This document shows, piece after piece, positions 24,703 to 38,093 of a stretch of DNA of 64,000 nt. The stretch's first letter is position 1. Each line of letters starts with the position of its first letter. The notes under the pieces were generated by a model. It made no database searches, was not told where the DNA came from, and worked only from the letters and a program-made list of their open reading frames with translations. Both the position numbers and the translations under genes were made by a program. Location: positions 15,734,717 to 15,798,716 of the forward strand of contig OY727098.1 in assembly GCA_963402885.1 (NCBI GenBank), written 5' to 3'. This DNA comes from Antedon bifida (Eukaryota; Echinodermata; Crinoidea; Comatulida; Antedonidae).

Positions 24703-27700
24703 CTATTTTAACTTAGGAACTGTTCTTAACTGAATGTACGCAAGAGTTAATAAAATGATTTGCATAATGAATAAGGCGAGCTGATTTTGCCATAAGCCCC
24801 ATGTTCCGGTTGGGATGCCTTGAGATATTAGATAGTCCTCTCCATTCACCCTGTAACAACAAAATAAACCAAGAACGTTTCGTTTAAAACATCACTATGT
24901 TGCCAACTAAACAAAACTATAAGTTTGTAATACTAATACATCCTTCCTACACAGGCCTACTTGTTTATGCATTATTGTTGAGCTGTCTACAATATCAAAC
25001 TCAAACAAAAAAAGCTAAACTCTGTCTACACATCAAACTTGATGTGATGTGATGTGCCCAAATATGGTAGTACAGTAATATGACATCGTCATGTGCATAT
25101 ATGGGCACATCACATAAAGTTTGATGTGTAGACAGAGCTTTAGACAATGAATGAGTAAAGTGTGTTCCGTAATACACGAGTAAGAGTTGTTCATTAGACA
25201 ATGGACCATATGAATATATAGGTCCATGATCAGACAGTGTTTTCAAAATAACAATTTTACTTACGTCATGTTTCCTTCTACAAAAACCATCCCAGAAAAT
25301 TCGTTTATAGATAGAGTCTAAAAATAAAATATACATATACGATAAACACATATATCATTCATAAATGAAACAAATAATTGAGTTTGTTTGTGTGTTTGTG
25401 TTGTACATGTTATATGTTAAGTGTTGAAAAGTAAAATATACATACGTTTAAACTGTATCTAAAAATACTAAACCATTTTAACCACTGCAGCCACGTCGGA
25501 AGTGATGTAATGTTTACAAACAATCCTCCAAAAATCTTAAAAGAATAATAGAGAAGTTTAAACCTTTCACAATATAATATAATGAATTACATTACATAAC
25601 GCAAACTATACCGACAAACTAAGGCAATATAACAGCAGGATACCGAACTGGCCTTGCCAAGATAGGAACTTGTAACAGTCCTTTGATCTAAGGATTGGCT
25701 GCGACAAATTCATACTAGTTGGGGTTACAGTACCGTACTGTTTGAGGTGTGGAACTGATCGTGTCGCAACCAAACATAAAACATTTGATCTAATGGAGCT
25801 CAGTATCCTGTTGTTAGGCCTACATTGCCTCAGAATCGTTTTTGAATTATGTTTTTAAAGCGCCGTGAATTAATACAATTGTAATTGGTGTTGTCGGGGA
25901 AGTTCTGTGCTGTAAACATGATTGTGCAGATGCTCTTCACGTTCTATTCGTCGTTCTGGCGCTCGAAGCGTCGAAAATTATTTAAAAAGGAGTAATAGAA
26001 AGATCTTAAGTTTATCATACCAGCATAAGGATGAAACACAACGGTATTATCGCCATGGCCACACTGATTGTCGAGATACGTGCTCCAACACAAAACGCTA
26101 ACAAAGCTGCAGACAACGTGGTCATAAGTAAGTTCAGTAGATAAATGAAGAATTTGGTAGCTTCTGCTCTTAAACCTATAAAACAATTTACAACATTGTA
26201 TGTTTCTTGTAATTATTATAAAATGAATACCCTTCACATCTCATTAACGTCGTTGTGGTGACGATATACAGTACATATTATTTTGATCATAATGGTCGCC
26301 ATCACATCCATCGCCATCGGGGATGAACGGCTATCATAACGTTTTGCCGAGGTTGATTCAATAAGAGCACACACGTGCGCTCCGGTAAATGTTGGATTGA
26401 AATGCAATTCAACTGATGGAAAATTAGGTTCATTTTTTACATACAATGATTATATCATCCAATGACGTCATAATGATCATCATACCACAATTTTCGTCGC
26501 CGTCATCATCTTCCTCACCAAACAATTAGGCCTACCATCTTAATAGGATTTGTCGTCGTCATCATCGTCATGAAAGCCATTGGTGGTTGTATTTGTATTC
26601 GAAAGCTCGTATCGGTAATTTATAGACACCCCGAATCGATATTATGGATTCGATATGCGACATCGTTTGATATTCATTTTTGTATACGTACCAATCATCC
26701 AGTAGGTGATAACAGCAAAAATTGTTGTGGGAAAGATTCGAAGCGGAAGAATGTCACAGAAAATTTTGGATAAGAAGTAACAAGAGACTCGGTAAAATCC
26801 GTTCGCTGATTCATGTCTGAAATAAAGTATCGACACATACAATTACTTAAATAATTGGTATAAACCTTCACTTCTGAGAAACATCAGGGATGAGCTAGGA
26901 ACGCGTGCGCGTGGGTAGGGAGAGAAACAGTTATTTTCAGGTGTCAGGTTTCTTGGATTAGTCTGTGTTACATTAGGCCATGGAGAAATAAGTTAACTTA
27001 TTTCTCCATGGCCTAATGGAGAAGTTAACTTATTTCTCCATGATTAGGCTGAGAGGAAAGATTCAGGTTAGCGATTCGGTTCACACGCTACTCCCTTTGA
27101 CATCTATTTTTTACAGTCTATTATATTATTGTTAGCGCTCCTCCGTTTAAAATATCCCAGGATTTCCCCTTTGAAGGTGGGTGTCTTTGACCACATCCAA
27201 CACAATTACATCGAATATAAATATACAATATAAACATACGGCCTACTACTTACAGGAAGATTACACGCTCTTTCATGAAGACTTGCACGGCACTCATGTT
27301 ACTAAAAACCATGTTCATAGTCATGAAGAAGAACGCTCCATATCTGAAATATTAAATGTTTGATAAATCCCGGGGATACATCAGTATGACAAAAAAGGGG
27401 AAACAGCGCAGCCATAAGGGTTTGCCATTGCCTATACTAGGAAGTATTGACAAACTACAAACATTGCTACATACAACACAGGGACATTTGTCTAGATCTG
27501 TTCTGGGTATACAAACGGGGGATATTTTTTCTTTTTAAATGGAAAAAAAAAATTTGTTTTACTGCGGAATGGATTAAATTTATTTATTTTATTTTATTTT
27601 ATTTCATCAAAACCCACTTAAAAGTATGAAACAGAAAACAGATACAATACTCTATTTAAGAAGCAAACTTAAATAAAAAAAATTAGCCTATTGAGCACAA

Positions 27701-30700
27701 TTATTTAAAAAAAAAAGAATACAATGAGTCTTGAATGAAAAGTAACTATTGAAAAAAATATCAACATTTACATTTGACTCACTTAAATAGTTACAAGAAT
27801 ACAAAGAAGGCAAGTGTGTCTGTCAATCTAGATAATCTGAACTTTTAGTAACATTGCCTTTTAATGGTAATCAAATATCATGTGACCTATCTCATGCAAA
27901 CAAATAGTATATGATTACTAGGTGTTACATAACTAAAATATATTGCACCACAACTAAAGGTGAACTAACCTATTTTGTATTCCGATTTGAATAGAATCGT
28001 CAACGTCAAAGAAGATTATACCAACAATTAAAGCCAACACTGTTAGCATTATAATCTAAAAGAAAAAAATAGTATCAATGCGCTGGTAGCCCGTGAAACG
28101 ATGCGAGCGAAGAGAGGCGCATAAACCCAGGCTCAATTTAACGTCCCGGGTCTTCAATCCGATTGGATAGGGACTTTGTTCATCCTCGACGTGGTATCTC
28201 AACACGCACGAGCCACACAATTACTCTGTCCTTTAGATTAGTGCGCAGACCGTTCGATTCGCTTACCTGCATTAGAGATGCTTCAGGGTTACGTATCAGA
28301 TTAAGAAACGCCCTTCTAGCTACAATCCGCATCTGAAATTTAAAATCACATATATTATTGTACCTTAAAATGTCATGCGCATTATCTCCACACTATCATT
28401 AGTAGCCAACTTATATCGCATCCACCCACAATTTCTCTTAGAAATATAAACAAAATAATTTATTGGTAGGCCTACCACACTTTGTATCAGTCGCACACTT
28501 CAACTTGTGAAGTGCGTCCAAATAACAATGAAATACACCAACAATTAAACGAATACGTTTCTACTATACTAAAATACACCTAAAAAGACAATATTCAACA
28601 AGAAATTGTTGAACTAAAAAGCAGATTTTACCTAAGAGAAGTTTGACCATACTCAGAGTAGACCAATAAAACATATCTCAAATAAATTTTGCTATTCTTT
28701 GCTTTAGATTTTCTAGTCATTTCTCCGTGTTTTCGGATCGACATTAATAAAGATTTGTTTGTGTGTATGTTATTTTTACCATTTATTATGGCCAGTGACA
28801 ACTCTAGCAAGATTAAACCATGTAGGGAAACAAAATAAACAAACCTGTTTAAAAAAGGATGTTTGATATTCAATTTTTCGTATCTCAACTTCTTGCGTCT
28901 CATTATGATTTTTCCATATTAAATCAAGATCTTCCTGTAACTTTGTATTGTGTGATGAACTGAGGAAGTGCTGAACAAGACTGTTATTCGTCTCACAATT
29001 ACCTTCTAATGTTGCACCGCCCTCTATGTCCCCTAAAATGCCAATTTTCAATAATAACAGTATTTACACAATTAATACAATTAAACTGTATGTATGGCAC
29101 AAAGAGATTGCAGTATATAATTCTATTAAATTAACATACAGTATTTGATGTGACATCATAAAGAGAAGAAACATAACTTATCTGGAATGTTAACACATTT
29201 AGGGCCTACAAAATGTGCCTCTACAACAGGCAACCGAGACAAAAACCTAGTAGGATTTGTGCACTTTTATATTTTTTGTTTTTAAATATTCTAAACGTTT
29301 TAGGACCACTCTGGGACGCCTTAGGGCCATTCTGTGACGCCTTAGGGCCACTCTGGGACTCCCAGTGCCACTTTGGGAAGCCTTAGTGTCACCCTGGGAC
29401 TCCACTCGTCTGGAAATACTGTATTTTATAGGGTTATCCTGATTTTCTCTTTTGTTTTTGTCTTGTCAATGTTGTTTTACTAGGCTTATGTACTGTTTTA
29501 AACTTAAACGAGAATTTCCAATTTCAATTCAATTTAGGACTATGCAACCGCCTTACCTGATTCTGGTTGAACATCACCATTGATAACGTCAAGAAAAAAG
29601 TCTGGTGGATTATTGTGCGTTTCACACACATAACCTAAAGGAAAACATTATTTTATATTGTATTGTTCATTGAAACACAAAAAATGAAGGTCAAAATATT
29701 CTAATTTTAAATTGGCCATATCAAAGTAATATTAAACTTATGCACTTTAAGTCGAAAATTCTAGCCAAAAACAACAAATTTACGTAATTAACAGGTAAAT
29801 TAGTTTGATTACATTTCGTCTGGAAAATTGTCGCGAGCGAAAGTAAACAAAGAATTCAAACCATGAGTATGCATTATGCATATGCTAATTAGGATTGTTT
29901 ACAACTCGTCACTGTTGAGAAGGTTTTTTCACACAGATCGCGAGGAAGTTTTATGATTATACATACAGAGTAGCCAAACAAGCGCATTTCATTATGGGAT
30001 ATGTTTTGATCGAAAACTTTGACTGGAAGTCAAAGTTATTTTTTGAACAAAAAAACGTCTGTATTTCAGTTAAATGATTTTTTTTCCACAAATTTTTTGT
30101 GAAAGTTAATAACTATGATGATACTTCAAAATGACCCAACTTTTTTCGAAATCTTTTTTTTTATTTTTTTGGAATTAGTCAAAGGGACAATACATCTTTA
30201 AAATAAATGTATGTATGTTGAAAACGCAATATTGGAACCCAATGTACACAAGTAAACGCGTTACCAACTATGTATATCTTAAATAAAATGTTGTTACTCA
30301 ATCTCAAGATACATCTGGGAAAGCTAGGATTAGTAAAAGCATGGAGAAATAAGTCCTAACTTATTTCTCCATGGTAAAAGTAACTGCCCCTAATAAGATA
30401 ATTAACATCATAGGCCTACTTACCAGCTGAGCTAAAATGCTCAATAACATCACACGCAGGACCATGGTAAACCGTTTGACCCAAGCTTAATAGATGAATT
30501 GTATCAAATAATCGGTAGATCGAGTAGCGTGGTTGGTGGATTGAAAAGATGATCGTTTTTCCTTTCTTCGAAAGCCTGACAAAGCAACGAAAACCGATTG
30601 ATAAAATAGTTAAATAAAAAGTTCATTAAAGAGTATTACTCCTAATTTCAACAAAGATTTAGTCCTACAATCCCTTTAACAAATTTTAAACAATAGTAAA

Positions 30701-33700
30701 TTAAGCGTGAATAACCATATAATCCATTTCTGTTAGGCCTAGGTCAGGTTTGTGGTTTGGAGCGCTTTCCCAAATACCAGAAGATCGACTTAATTCAGTG
30801 TATAATTTTCTAATCTATGTCTTTTCATCCTTTAATCCATGTTTCGAAAGAATTTTCTTTGCAAATCGAAAGCTATTTTTCTACGGACAAATCAAGTTCA
30901 ATATGTAAATAAAAATTCGTCACGCCGCGGCGCTGTGGACATGTTAAGCTTGTCTTCCACCTCGGCCGGCGTTATTGGTCAAATTACTTGCCTTGCGCTT
31001 AAGCGGGGCTTATGTCAACACGGAACTCAACTCATCTAGTTGCACAAGAGCGCTTAAACTTGGTTCCCACTAATACGCGACGCAAAGACGTGGCCGTGAC
31101 GCAAGTGATTTGACGAATGACAAGCCGCAAGTTCGAATAATGATAATTATGATTGGTCTAATTACTTGTGTTGCGATTTCGTCATTGCGTTGTGTCTTAA
31201 TGGAAACCAAGCATTATGCCGAGTAAGTGAACGAAATTGGTGTTGTGCGACATCAACATTTACGTTTACGATCTTGCATTGCGTCCAATGGAGAAAATTG
31301 ACTCAAGTGGTGATTAGATGATGAGTATAATTGGTGATGATTCTGTCTTTAAAACGACAACAATAATATGAACCATGATAATGACGTCAACAATCATAAT
31401 AATGATGACGAAGACGATGTTCAATTGAATAATGATTTTACGGTTTTAATAAGGAAAACCCAGGATTTTGTATACGAACCTAGAGAGCAAATTCATGACT
31501 GAACTGGCAGTGTTGGCGTCCAGTCCGGTGGTAGGCTCATCCAGAAAGAGTACTTCAGGTCTGGTTATCAATTCCATACCAACATTTGTTCTTTTTCGTT
31601 CGCCCCCTGAAACTCCACGGATAAATTCCGTACCAACCTGCCAAGCAATAAAATATGTTAATGCATATTGTGTGGTGTAGAAAGTTTATGGTGGATGGCA
31701 CGATCTAAAACAATTGTAGAAAGCTATAAATAGTATGAGTGTTACGTGATGGATTTCCAACGAACCATGTGTACAGACATTAGGCTTTCATAGGTAATGA
31801 TCGAAAGTCAAAAATAGTATGTAAACATTTTTTTTTTCGTGAACCAAAAAGCATTGTAAAGAAGGCCGTGATCCCTACCATATTCATTTCTTGTTAAGGA
31901 ACCACTTATAACCCAGAGTTGAAACATATTACTTTCTCGTTCAGTTAACGGGAAAATGTATATAGATATCCTCGCAATAGAGAACTTGAATTTAATCACA
32001 TAAAGGTTTTAAATAAACACTTCTAATAAAATTAAGAATGTTTTATTTTACGGGGGAAACAGATTTTTACGTGCAACAATTGCTTTTAGAGCTCGTTGTT
32101 GATGTTTGAGTGTTTAGATAACAGGAAGCGAATTTGGCAGTAAAAACAAACCTTTGTATCGGCGCATTTTTCTAGGCCCAATTCCCTAATAACATCGTCC
32201 ACTCTTTGGTTTCTATCTTCAGATTTTAAAGAACTTGGAAGACGAAGAGCAGCAGAGAAGGTTAAGTTTTCTCGAATTGTCAACGTTCCCATAACTACAT
32301 CATCCTGAAAAAAAAGAAACAACACTATCACCATCACTTAACTGGAATACTACCGGCTTGACGTAATTTATCCATCAATATCATAATCATGCCTATTAGT
32401 TATCATCCAGGAGAAGATTTAGGATGGATTTCTGAGCGTTCTAAACGCCGAGAGTGTTTAAGGGCGAATTGACCATTTTAAATGGAGAATCGCGCCAGCT
32501 CCTGGATAAAATCGTTCTTTCTTTTTCTAACCAGTAATATCATTTACTGGGCTATAATTGGCTTACTCCGTTGGGTCTCACTGCTGTCGCTTTTGTAATC
32601 ATTATAGATTTTCGTCGTCGCAACCAAAAGTAAAATATTTAAAAAATAGCATTCAACAACGAATATGATGTTACTGTTACCTGAACGACATATCCTGAAA
32701 CGAGTTTGAAATTAGAAGGTTGTATGTTTCCATCAATAAGTACGGTACCCTCCAGTCCTCGTGTCTCTTTTCGAGCGGCTAGAACATCCAGCAATCTGTA
32801 CAGAAAATACTTAAAATTGTAAATTCATGACATTAGTTTCTTCACAGTAATATTCAAAACCCAGAGGGAAGGAAGAATAGGCTACTATAATCACGTTTGT
32901 AAATGGTAGGCCTAGCATTATTTCGATTCAAAACGACAAAAGAAAAAACGCCATGATTTTTGAAAAACCTATTTGGGCTAAGATATAAACTGTTAATTGA
33001 TTATATTCAGGGGGTGTTTGATTCACCATCCTCTCTGAGCTTGAACAGTATTCAGGGGGTGTTTGATTCACCATCCTCTCTGAGCTTGAACAGTATTCAG
33101 GGGGTGTTTGATTCACCATCCTCTCTGAGCTTGAACAGTTTTAAGTAAAGTTATCTTTACTCCTTGGTAATGCAGTTATTATACAAAAGGTTCGATTTAT
33201 TTTAGGATATCGCCTAGTATAGGTGTAAACAAGAAAAACATATATCATAGTAGGCCCCTATAAGTCTACAAGGTTATTAGTATAAACTTGAAGGTAGGAC
33301 ACTTAGTAAACTTTATTATACAAAGATATTGTATTCCGTTTTATTATCGAATTACGACAGAAAAGTGGCTTTTGTTATTTAAAAAAATTATTTTTACGTT
33401 ATTTTATATTTTTTGTTGTTGTAAGAGGCATGCATGTAAGAACTTATCAGATTTTGTAAATCCACAGTGCGTGGTTTTGTTACATTTTTTGGAAATAGCC
33501 TAAAGTTACATATATATATATATATACAGAAAATGATACATGCGCGGTTACCTGTACAAACATAACACCACGAACTATATAAGGTAGGTACATTTTGATG
33601 GTATTTACATTGACGTTTGTTTAGCAAAATGTAAATATTGTGTTTGAATAGATGTGATTGCCAAGCAAACAAAATAGGTCAATAAAAGGACTGTTCTTTT

Positions 33701-36562
33701 GTTAACTTTATTTGCCACGGATTAGAAAAGTTAGATCTAGGGTGCGAAACTTTCTTAAAATCAAATTCAAAGATATTGCACTTTTACAGTTATCCACCAT
33801 TTTGTTTGGTTGTCAGTATAGAATGTTTTTTCAATGTTGAAATATTAAGTAAAGTCTGTTGCATAGGCCTACACATTCTTTAATCAAATTTATCATAATA
33901 AATGTTACAGTTTATGTTGTGATTGCCAATTTGTTTGCAAGGGCCGGAAGTTTCCATGTGCTTTGCAAAAATAATAGGCCTAAGTCATCCGGGTTACTTT
34001 TTCTTTATAGCTATTTTAGGCTAACCATCTGTAGACTGAGACGGTATTAAAATACATACAGACATTTATTTTAGTAGGCCTATGAGCGAGTAGGTGTCAG
34101 TAGGAGTAACAAAACAAACTATTTTACGAGTTTATTATTCCCAGGGACTAATAAATTAACAACTTTTTTTTATTGTCTGTCTGCTCTACCCAGGCTTGTC
34201 TTATAAGTAGGCCTAATATTTTCTGAAACCATAATAAATGGTATGGGAAGGATGTTGTGAACTAATAACAACCAGAATTGAATGTAATATATAATGTATG
34301 AGTAGGCCTATGTGCATGTTTTATAAACCAAGATACTTACGAAGTCTTACCGCTTCCCGATGGTCCAAGAATGGCATTCATACCAGGCCTAAAAATACCA
34401 CTGTAAAATAAACAATTAACAATTCTATTTAATAATTCTATTCGTTTTTTAAGTTTAAACACAGTTTAAAGCAACATTTTATAGATTTTTAACTTTTCAT
34501 ATTTTTATTAACATGTTTTTTTTTAGATTGTACCTACTCTGAATTTTTAACTTTTTAACTTTTATACAATCAGAATGTTTAACTTTTATACAATCAGAAT
34601 TTTTAACTTTTATACAATCAGAATTTGTAACTTTTATATAATCAGAATTTTTAACTTTTATACAATCAGAATGTTCAGATAGCAATTGCATTTTTGTTAA
34701 CATTTTATTATACCATATTTTTCTATGTATTTTTCTAAATTTGTTAAATGTCGGTTTTATTGTATCGTCCTAGTTGACAGGGGCTGGTCAAGCACATCAC
34801 AAGATGACAGTTTTATTACTTTTGCTTTTCCGCTACTCCCCTGTTATACTTATATGTTTGTTTTTTTTTTTGCTATGTAGAAAGATAAGAAAATAAATAA
34901 ATAATAAATAATACTATTGACCGTATAACTCAATTATTCAATAATTCTAAATAAATAAAGCTCGATTTCGACGAGCTACCTGTCTTCCTGGCAACTGTTC
35001 ATGCTGTCGCTTGCGAAGTATATATTGTGAAGTTGTCAACTTCACTGGATGTGAATTTGAAGATGATGCCGAGTACGAACACGACAAGTAAATGATGATG
35101 GCGATAGGATAACAAACACGACATAGATAGCCAAGTTGAAAGATGATTAGAACACCATGATGATGGTCATAAGGCAAAAAATAAATACTTGTTAAACCTC
35201 AACTTTTAAATTGTATTTATTTTGTCTTAATGTACTATATTTTAATTGGGATCATCATTGAGTCATGCCACCATTCTGAAATAATACTGACACCAAAAAC
35301 AGGGAAGGGTGACGATTATAAGTAGATATAATATTGGCCTAATTGTTCACGGTACCGTTACATAGGTGCTCAGGTATTTTAGTTCCTTTTCATATAAATG
35401 AATTACAGTGTTAACGTCTGGGGTTGACGAACTATTTTTTAATAACAGAGATTACATATGCCTGATAGGTACAGGGTATTTGGAACTAGTTTCGGGTTAA
35501 ACACATATACAAACAAATATAACAAAAGGCCATATAACAGTAATAAAAATGCAGAACCTGTAATAAACTTACATAATGCTTTCGAATAACAATACGAAGC
35601 TTTTTAAAACGGCCATTAATCCTACTATAATGACCGACCATGGTTAAGTCTCTCTGGCTACGAAAACGCACGTAGGGCTTATACTATTTTTTAAATCATC
35701 GTTGAGTTCATGGTAGGAAATTAAGCCGTTACCTGTGTGTTTAGTTTCCGGATTATTCTTTTCAACTAGAAAATATTATTTGCGATGTTAGCGATGCATG
35801 ATCCAGGCCTGGTGAGAATGCGTGTCATGCTTTGGTTTTGTTAAAATGTAGGCATAATACTGTAGTTCAACCGTGGAGAAATTAGTTTCTTCCTATTGTT
35901 CAATAAACATTTAATTTTGATCAAATTTTAAATTGTACGATAAGAATATGTATTAAATTTAAATTTAAATTAAATCTCGAGTTAGACTAAGAAAGAGCAG
36001 ATGTAGATTCGTCGACATTATGAGAAATGACACGGATGCAATGTTGTCCTAGATGCTATAGGACCAATAGATTTTAATCTATAGGTTAATCGAATGATAC
36101 TGTAACGAGTGTGCTTCTTTTCTCGTGCTCATGGTAGGTTAGTGGGAATAGGAAGTAATTAAGCCGAGCGACTCACCTAACTGTCTTCAGTATGAATTTG
36201 TTTACTTTCTTGCCGTCCACTTTAGCAGGAACTGTGTAGTTTAAGTCGTGGAAAGAGAGAACGGTCCCCATCTGGTCACCAAATCTGGGTTTAAGTCCAT
36301 CACTGCTTGGTACACCATTCTTGTCAACTGTAGACTTGTCTATAATGACTTCAGTAGGAGAAGTAGTAGTCTGTGTATTTGAAAATACAGTTGATTCGAC
36401 AGCATTAGAGGTAGGCCTAATATATGCTTTAGGATTGCCATTACTATCGTTGAGTTCGTCTTTACCTACGTCCCTGTTTATGTCACTTGTCTGAGGTTCT
36501 CCGTTAGGAATAACGTTTAACTCTTCCCCGCTCGTATCGTAACCAACGTTCAGAGTTGCCAT
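24703..36562 (-). CDS. ABCG2: ABCG2-type half ABC transporter
   Basis: ATP-driven efflux half transporter, working as a dimer in the plasma membrane. Sixteen coding exons (minus): 36177-36562, 34341-34400, 32681-32795, 32152-32304, 31480-31637, 30424-30575, 29557-29634, 28845-29032, 28267-28332, 27970-28055, 27254-27343, 26692-26816, 26021-26175, 25446-25535, 25265-25317, 24703-24850; 700 aa (human 655). ATPase first, as in the G family: Walker A GPSGSGKTS (141-149), Q-loop near VVQDD (185-189), signature VSGGERKR (247-254), Walker B VLFLDE (267-272), H-loop His304. Six membrane spans follow. Arg520 in FYRVS matches human Arg482, a substrate-specificity site. The N-terminus is about 40 residues longer than human. 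The extracellular loop before TM6 keeps an N-glycosylation site (NMT, 650-652) but has no cysteine. Start: ATG at 36562 in a good context (AGAATGG). Confidence 0.96.
25018..25142. mobile_element. MITE family A, copy 3
   Basis: It begins CTCTGTCTACACATCAAACT and ends AAGTTTGATGTGTAGACAGA plus GCTTT, with GTGATGTGCCCAAATATGG inside. This is the shortest of the four copies. It lies in the last ABCG2 intron. Confidence 0.85.
26972..27049. mobile_element. CATGG micro-palindrome, compound copy
   Basis: One and a half units stand together: a full CATGGAGAAATAAG...TTATTTCTCCATGG followed by a second GGAGAAGTTAACTTATTTCT CCATG part. ATTAGGC flanks the whole insert at 26972-26978 and 27043-27049. Positions 26971-27018 form a perfect 48-bp palindrome. 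It is in an ABCG2 intron. Confidence 0.75.
29299..29402. repeat. 21-bp tandem repeat, five units
   Basis: Five imperfect units of about 21 bp with the consensus CTTAGGGCCACTCTGGGACGC, in the ABCG2 intron between the exons at 29557-29634 and 28845-29032. It is more GC-rich than its surroundings. Confidence 0.8.
30185..30204. repeat. Single end of MITE family E
   Basis: GGGACAATACATCTTTAAA matches the terminal repeat of the element at 45261-45585. I did not find the opposite end, so this may be a truncated copy. Confidence 0.4.
30334..30380. mobile_element. CATGG micro-palindrome, copy 3
   Basis: The insert 30340-30374 starts CATGGAGAAATAAG and ends TTATTTCTCCATGG. It is flanked by TAAAAG at 30334-30339 and 30375-30380. 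ABCG2 intron. Confidence 0.8.
31053..31213. mobile_element. MITE family B, copy 2
   Basis: It begins CTTAAACTTGGTTCCCAC and ends TTAATGGAAACCAAGCAT; inside are GACGCAAGTGATTTGAC and GTCATTGCGTTG. It matches the copy at 7578-7706. It lies in an ABCG2 intron. Confidence 0.75.
33005..33139. repeat. 45-bp tandem repeat, three units
   Basis: Three essentially identical 45-bp units (each with GGGGGTGTTTGATTCACC and CTCTCTGAGCTTGAACAG). Because 45 is a multiple of three, both strands stay open across it and yield false repetitive peptides. It is in the ABCG2 intron between the exons at 34341-34400 and 32681-32795. Confidence 0.95.
33509..33528. repeat. (TA)n microsatellite
   Basis: An uninterrupted TA run in an ABCG2 intron. 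A second TA run lies at about 43816-43834. Confidence 0.9.
34530..34672. repeat. 24-bp tandem repeat
   Basis: About five to six units of roughly 24 bp, consensus TTTTTAACTTTTATACAATC plus AGAA, in ABCG2 intron 1. The period divisible by three keeps the minus strand open by chance. Confidence 0.85.
34745..34905 (+). mobile_element. Possible non-LTR retroelement 3' tail
   Basis: Sequence with GTCCTAGTTGACAGGGGCTG followed by a short AT-rich tail of AAATAAATAAATAATAAATAA type. This resembles the 3' end of LINE-type elements in invertebrate genomes. No reverse transcriptase frame is present. The assignment rests on the look of the tail only. Confidence 0.35.
35865..35903. mobile_element. CATGG micro-palindrome, degenerate copy
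   Basis: The insert 35871-35897 starts CCGTGGAGAAATTAG and ends TTTCTTCCTATT, flanked by GTTCAA at 35865-35870 and 35898-35903. The palindrome has decayed but the 6-bp duplication is exact. ABCG2 intron 1. Confidence 0.55.
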
Positions 36563-38054
36563 TCTGAACAACAACGCCTGCTAACACCTGGCCTAATAAT
36601 AATACACTAATAATTCAGATGTCAGCAAAATAAAACAATTCTGGCGTTATCGATATCTACAACATCACGTTAATACTCCGTACAGTCAACTACCAAACGA
36701 ACATTAAAAGCTTTAAGCTTTAATTATTATATATATACACTATTATAAAAGAGCAGGCCTAAAAGCAGTCAGTGAAGAAGAAACGTTTCACTTGCACAAA
36801 CATGTCACTCACAAATATTTCTTTTGTTTACTTGAGAAGAGTTTTGTTAGCAAAAAGCGTGCTTCGGTGGTTTTTACTAATTCCTTCTCTGCAATTGGTC
36901 GTTTTAATTGGAAGATTATAAATAGTCACGGTATGGTATATAGGTGAAAGTTTATTATTGGTGAAGGATGTTTTATGTCGGTGAAAGTGTATTAATTATC
37001 CATTTGAATTAACAAGCGTCACGCAATCCACACATTTGCGAATGATTCACCCTTCACTTTGCTTGGGACGTCCTTAATTTCCCCTGGGGGATAGATTAAG
37101 ATTGATAAAATCTCAACACGTTCTGTAGTGTTGACAAAGAGAGGAGAGTTCTGATGAGTACAACATGAACATAGGTCGTCTGATTACATAATATGTACCT
37201 CATCATATTCGGTAACTCGTTTTAAAACTCTCACCACACGTGGATGTATGTAGTGTGTTGTGCTGTGTTGATAGTTTGAATCCTTGGGGTAATCGTAAAT
37301 ATCTAACAATCTTACCAGAAGTATGCCTGACTTATTGTAGGCTATAGTAGGCCTACTACAAATTGCAATCGTTTGTTTTACTTAATAATGCAGTTTAATA
37401 TTATGATATTTTGGCCCTATCCCGCTTTTTAAACATTGTCCATAAATTGTACAGTTACTATATTTGTATAGGCTTGACTTTATTTTGTATTTTTGAGTTT
37501 TATATTGAAATCATCAAAGTGTTGTTTGTAATATTTCTCTTTGTATTTATTATTGTTAGTTATTGATTTTGGCCAAAAGAATGAATGAAAGGTTTGACCA
37601 CCTCAAGCACTTCGCACGTACGGATGATCACGGACGGAGGTAAACCATTTAAAAAAAAAAATTATTAACACCATCCATGTTGAATGAACAATGCATTCAC
37701 ATTTGTGTATAATGCCACATTTCTGGTGTTCGCCGTGGCCAACTGTTCATTTATAAAATAAATATATTTATTCTTGTAAAATATGACGACACATTCCGTA
37801 ATAATTGAATTAGACAAACTCGATCGATGGCTTAATAATTATTAGGTCTATGTGAATAACGTCAATAAAGGTCCATTGATTTCATTATTATTTTTTTAAA
37901 TATAAATTAATATCATTATCAAGTTTTTTTTTTTTATTCGGCCAAGCTATTGAAACGACGATGGCGATCTGATTAATTGATTGAAATAGTAGGCGCGTCT
38001 ATATCCGTCAATGGAATCCAACGTATTAAATTACACGCATGCAGAGAAGAAACG

Positions 38055-38093
38055 TACGACCATGGAGAAATACTTATTTCTCCATGGTACGAC
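38055..38093. mobile_element. CATGG micro-palindrome, copy 4
   Basis: The insert 38061-38087 reads CATGGAGAAATAC then TTATTTCTCCATGG, flanked by TACGAC at 38055-38060 and 38088-38093. It is the shortest of the well-conserved copies. Confidence 0.8.

Noticed and set aside
32928..33148. Repetitive peptides on both strands
   Set aside because: Three 45-bp tandem units in an ABCG2 intron; the same period effect.
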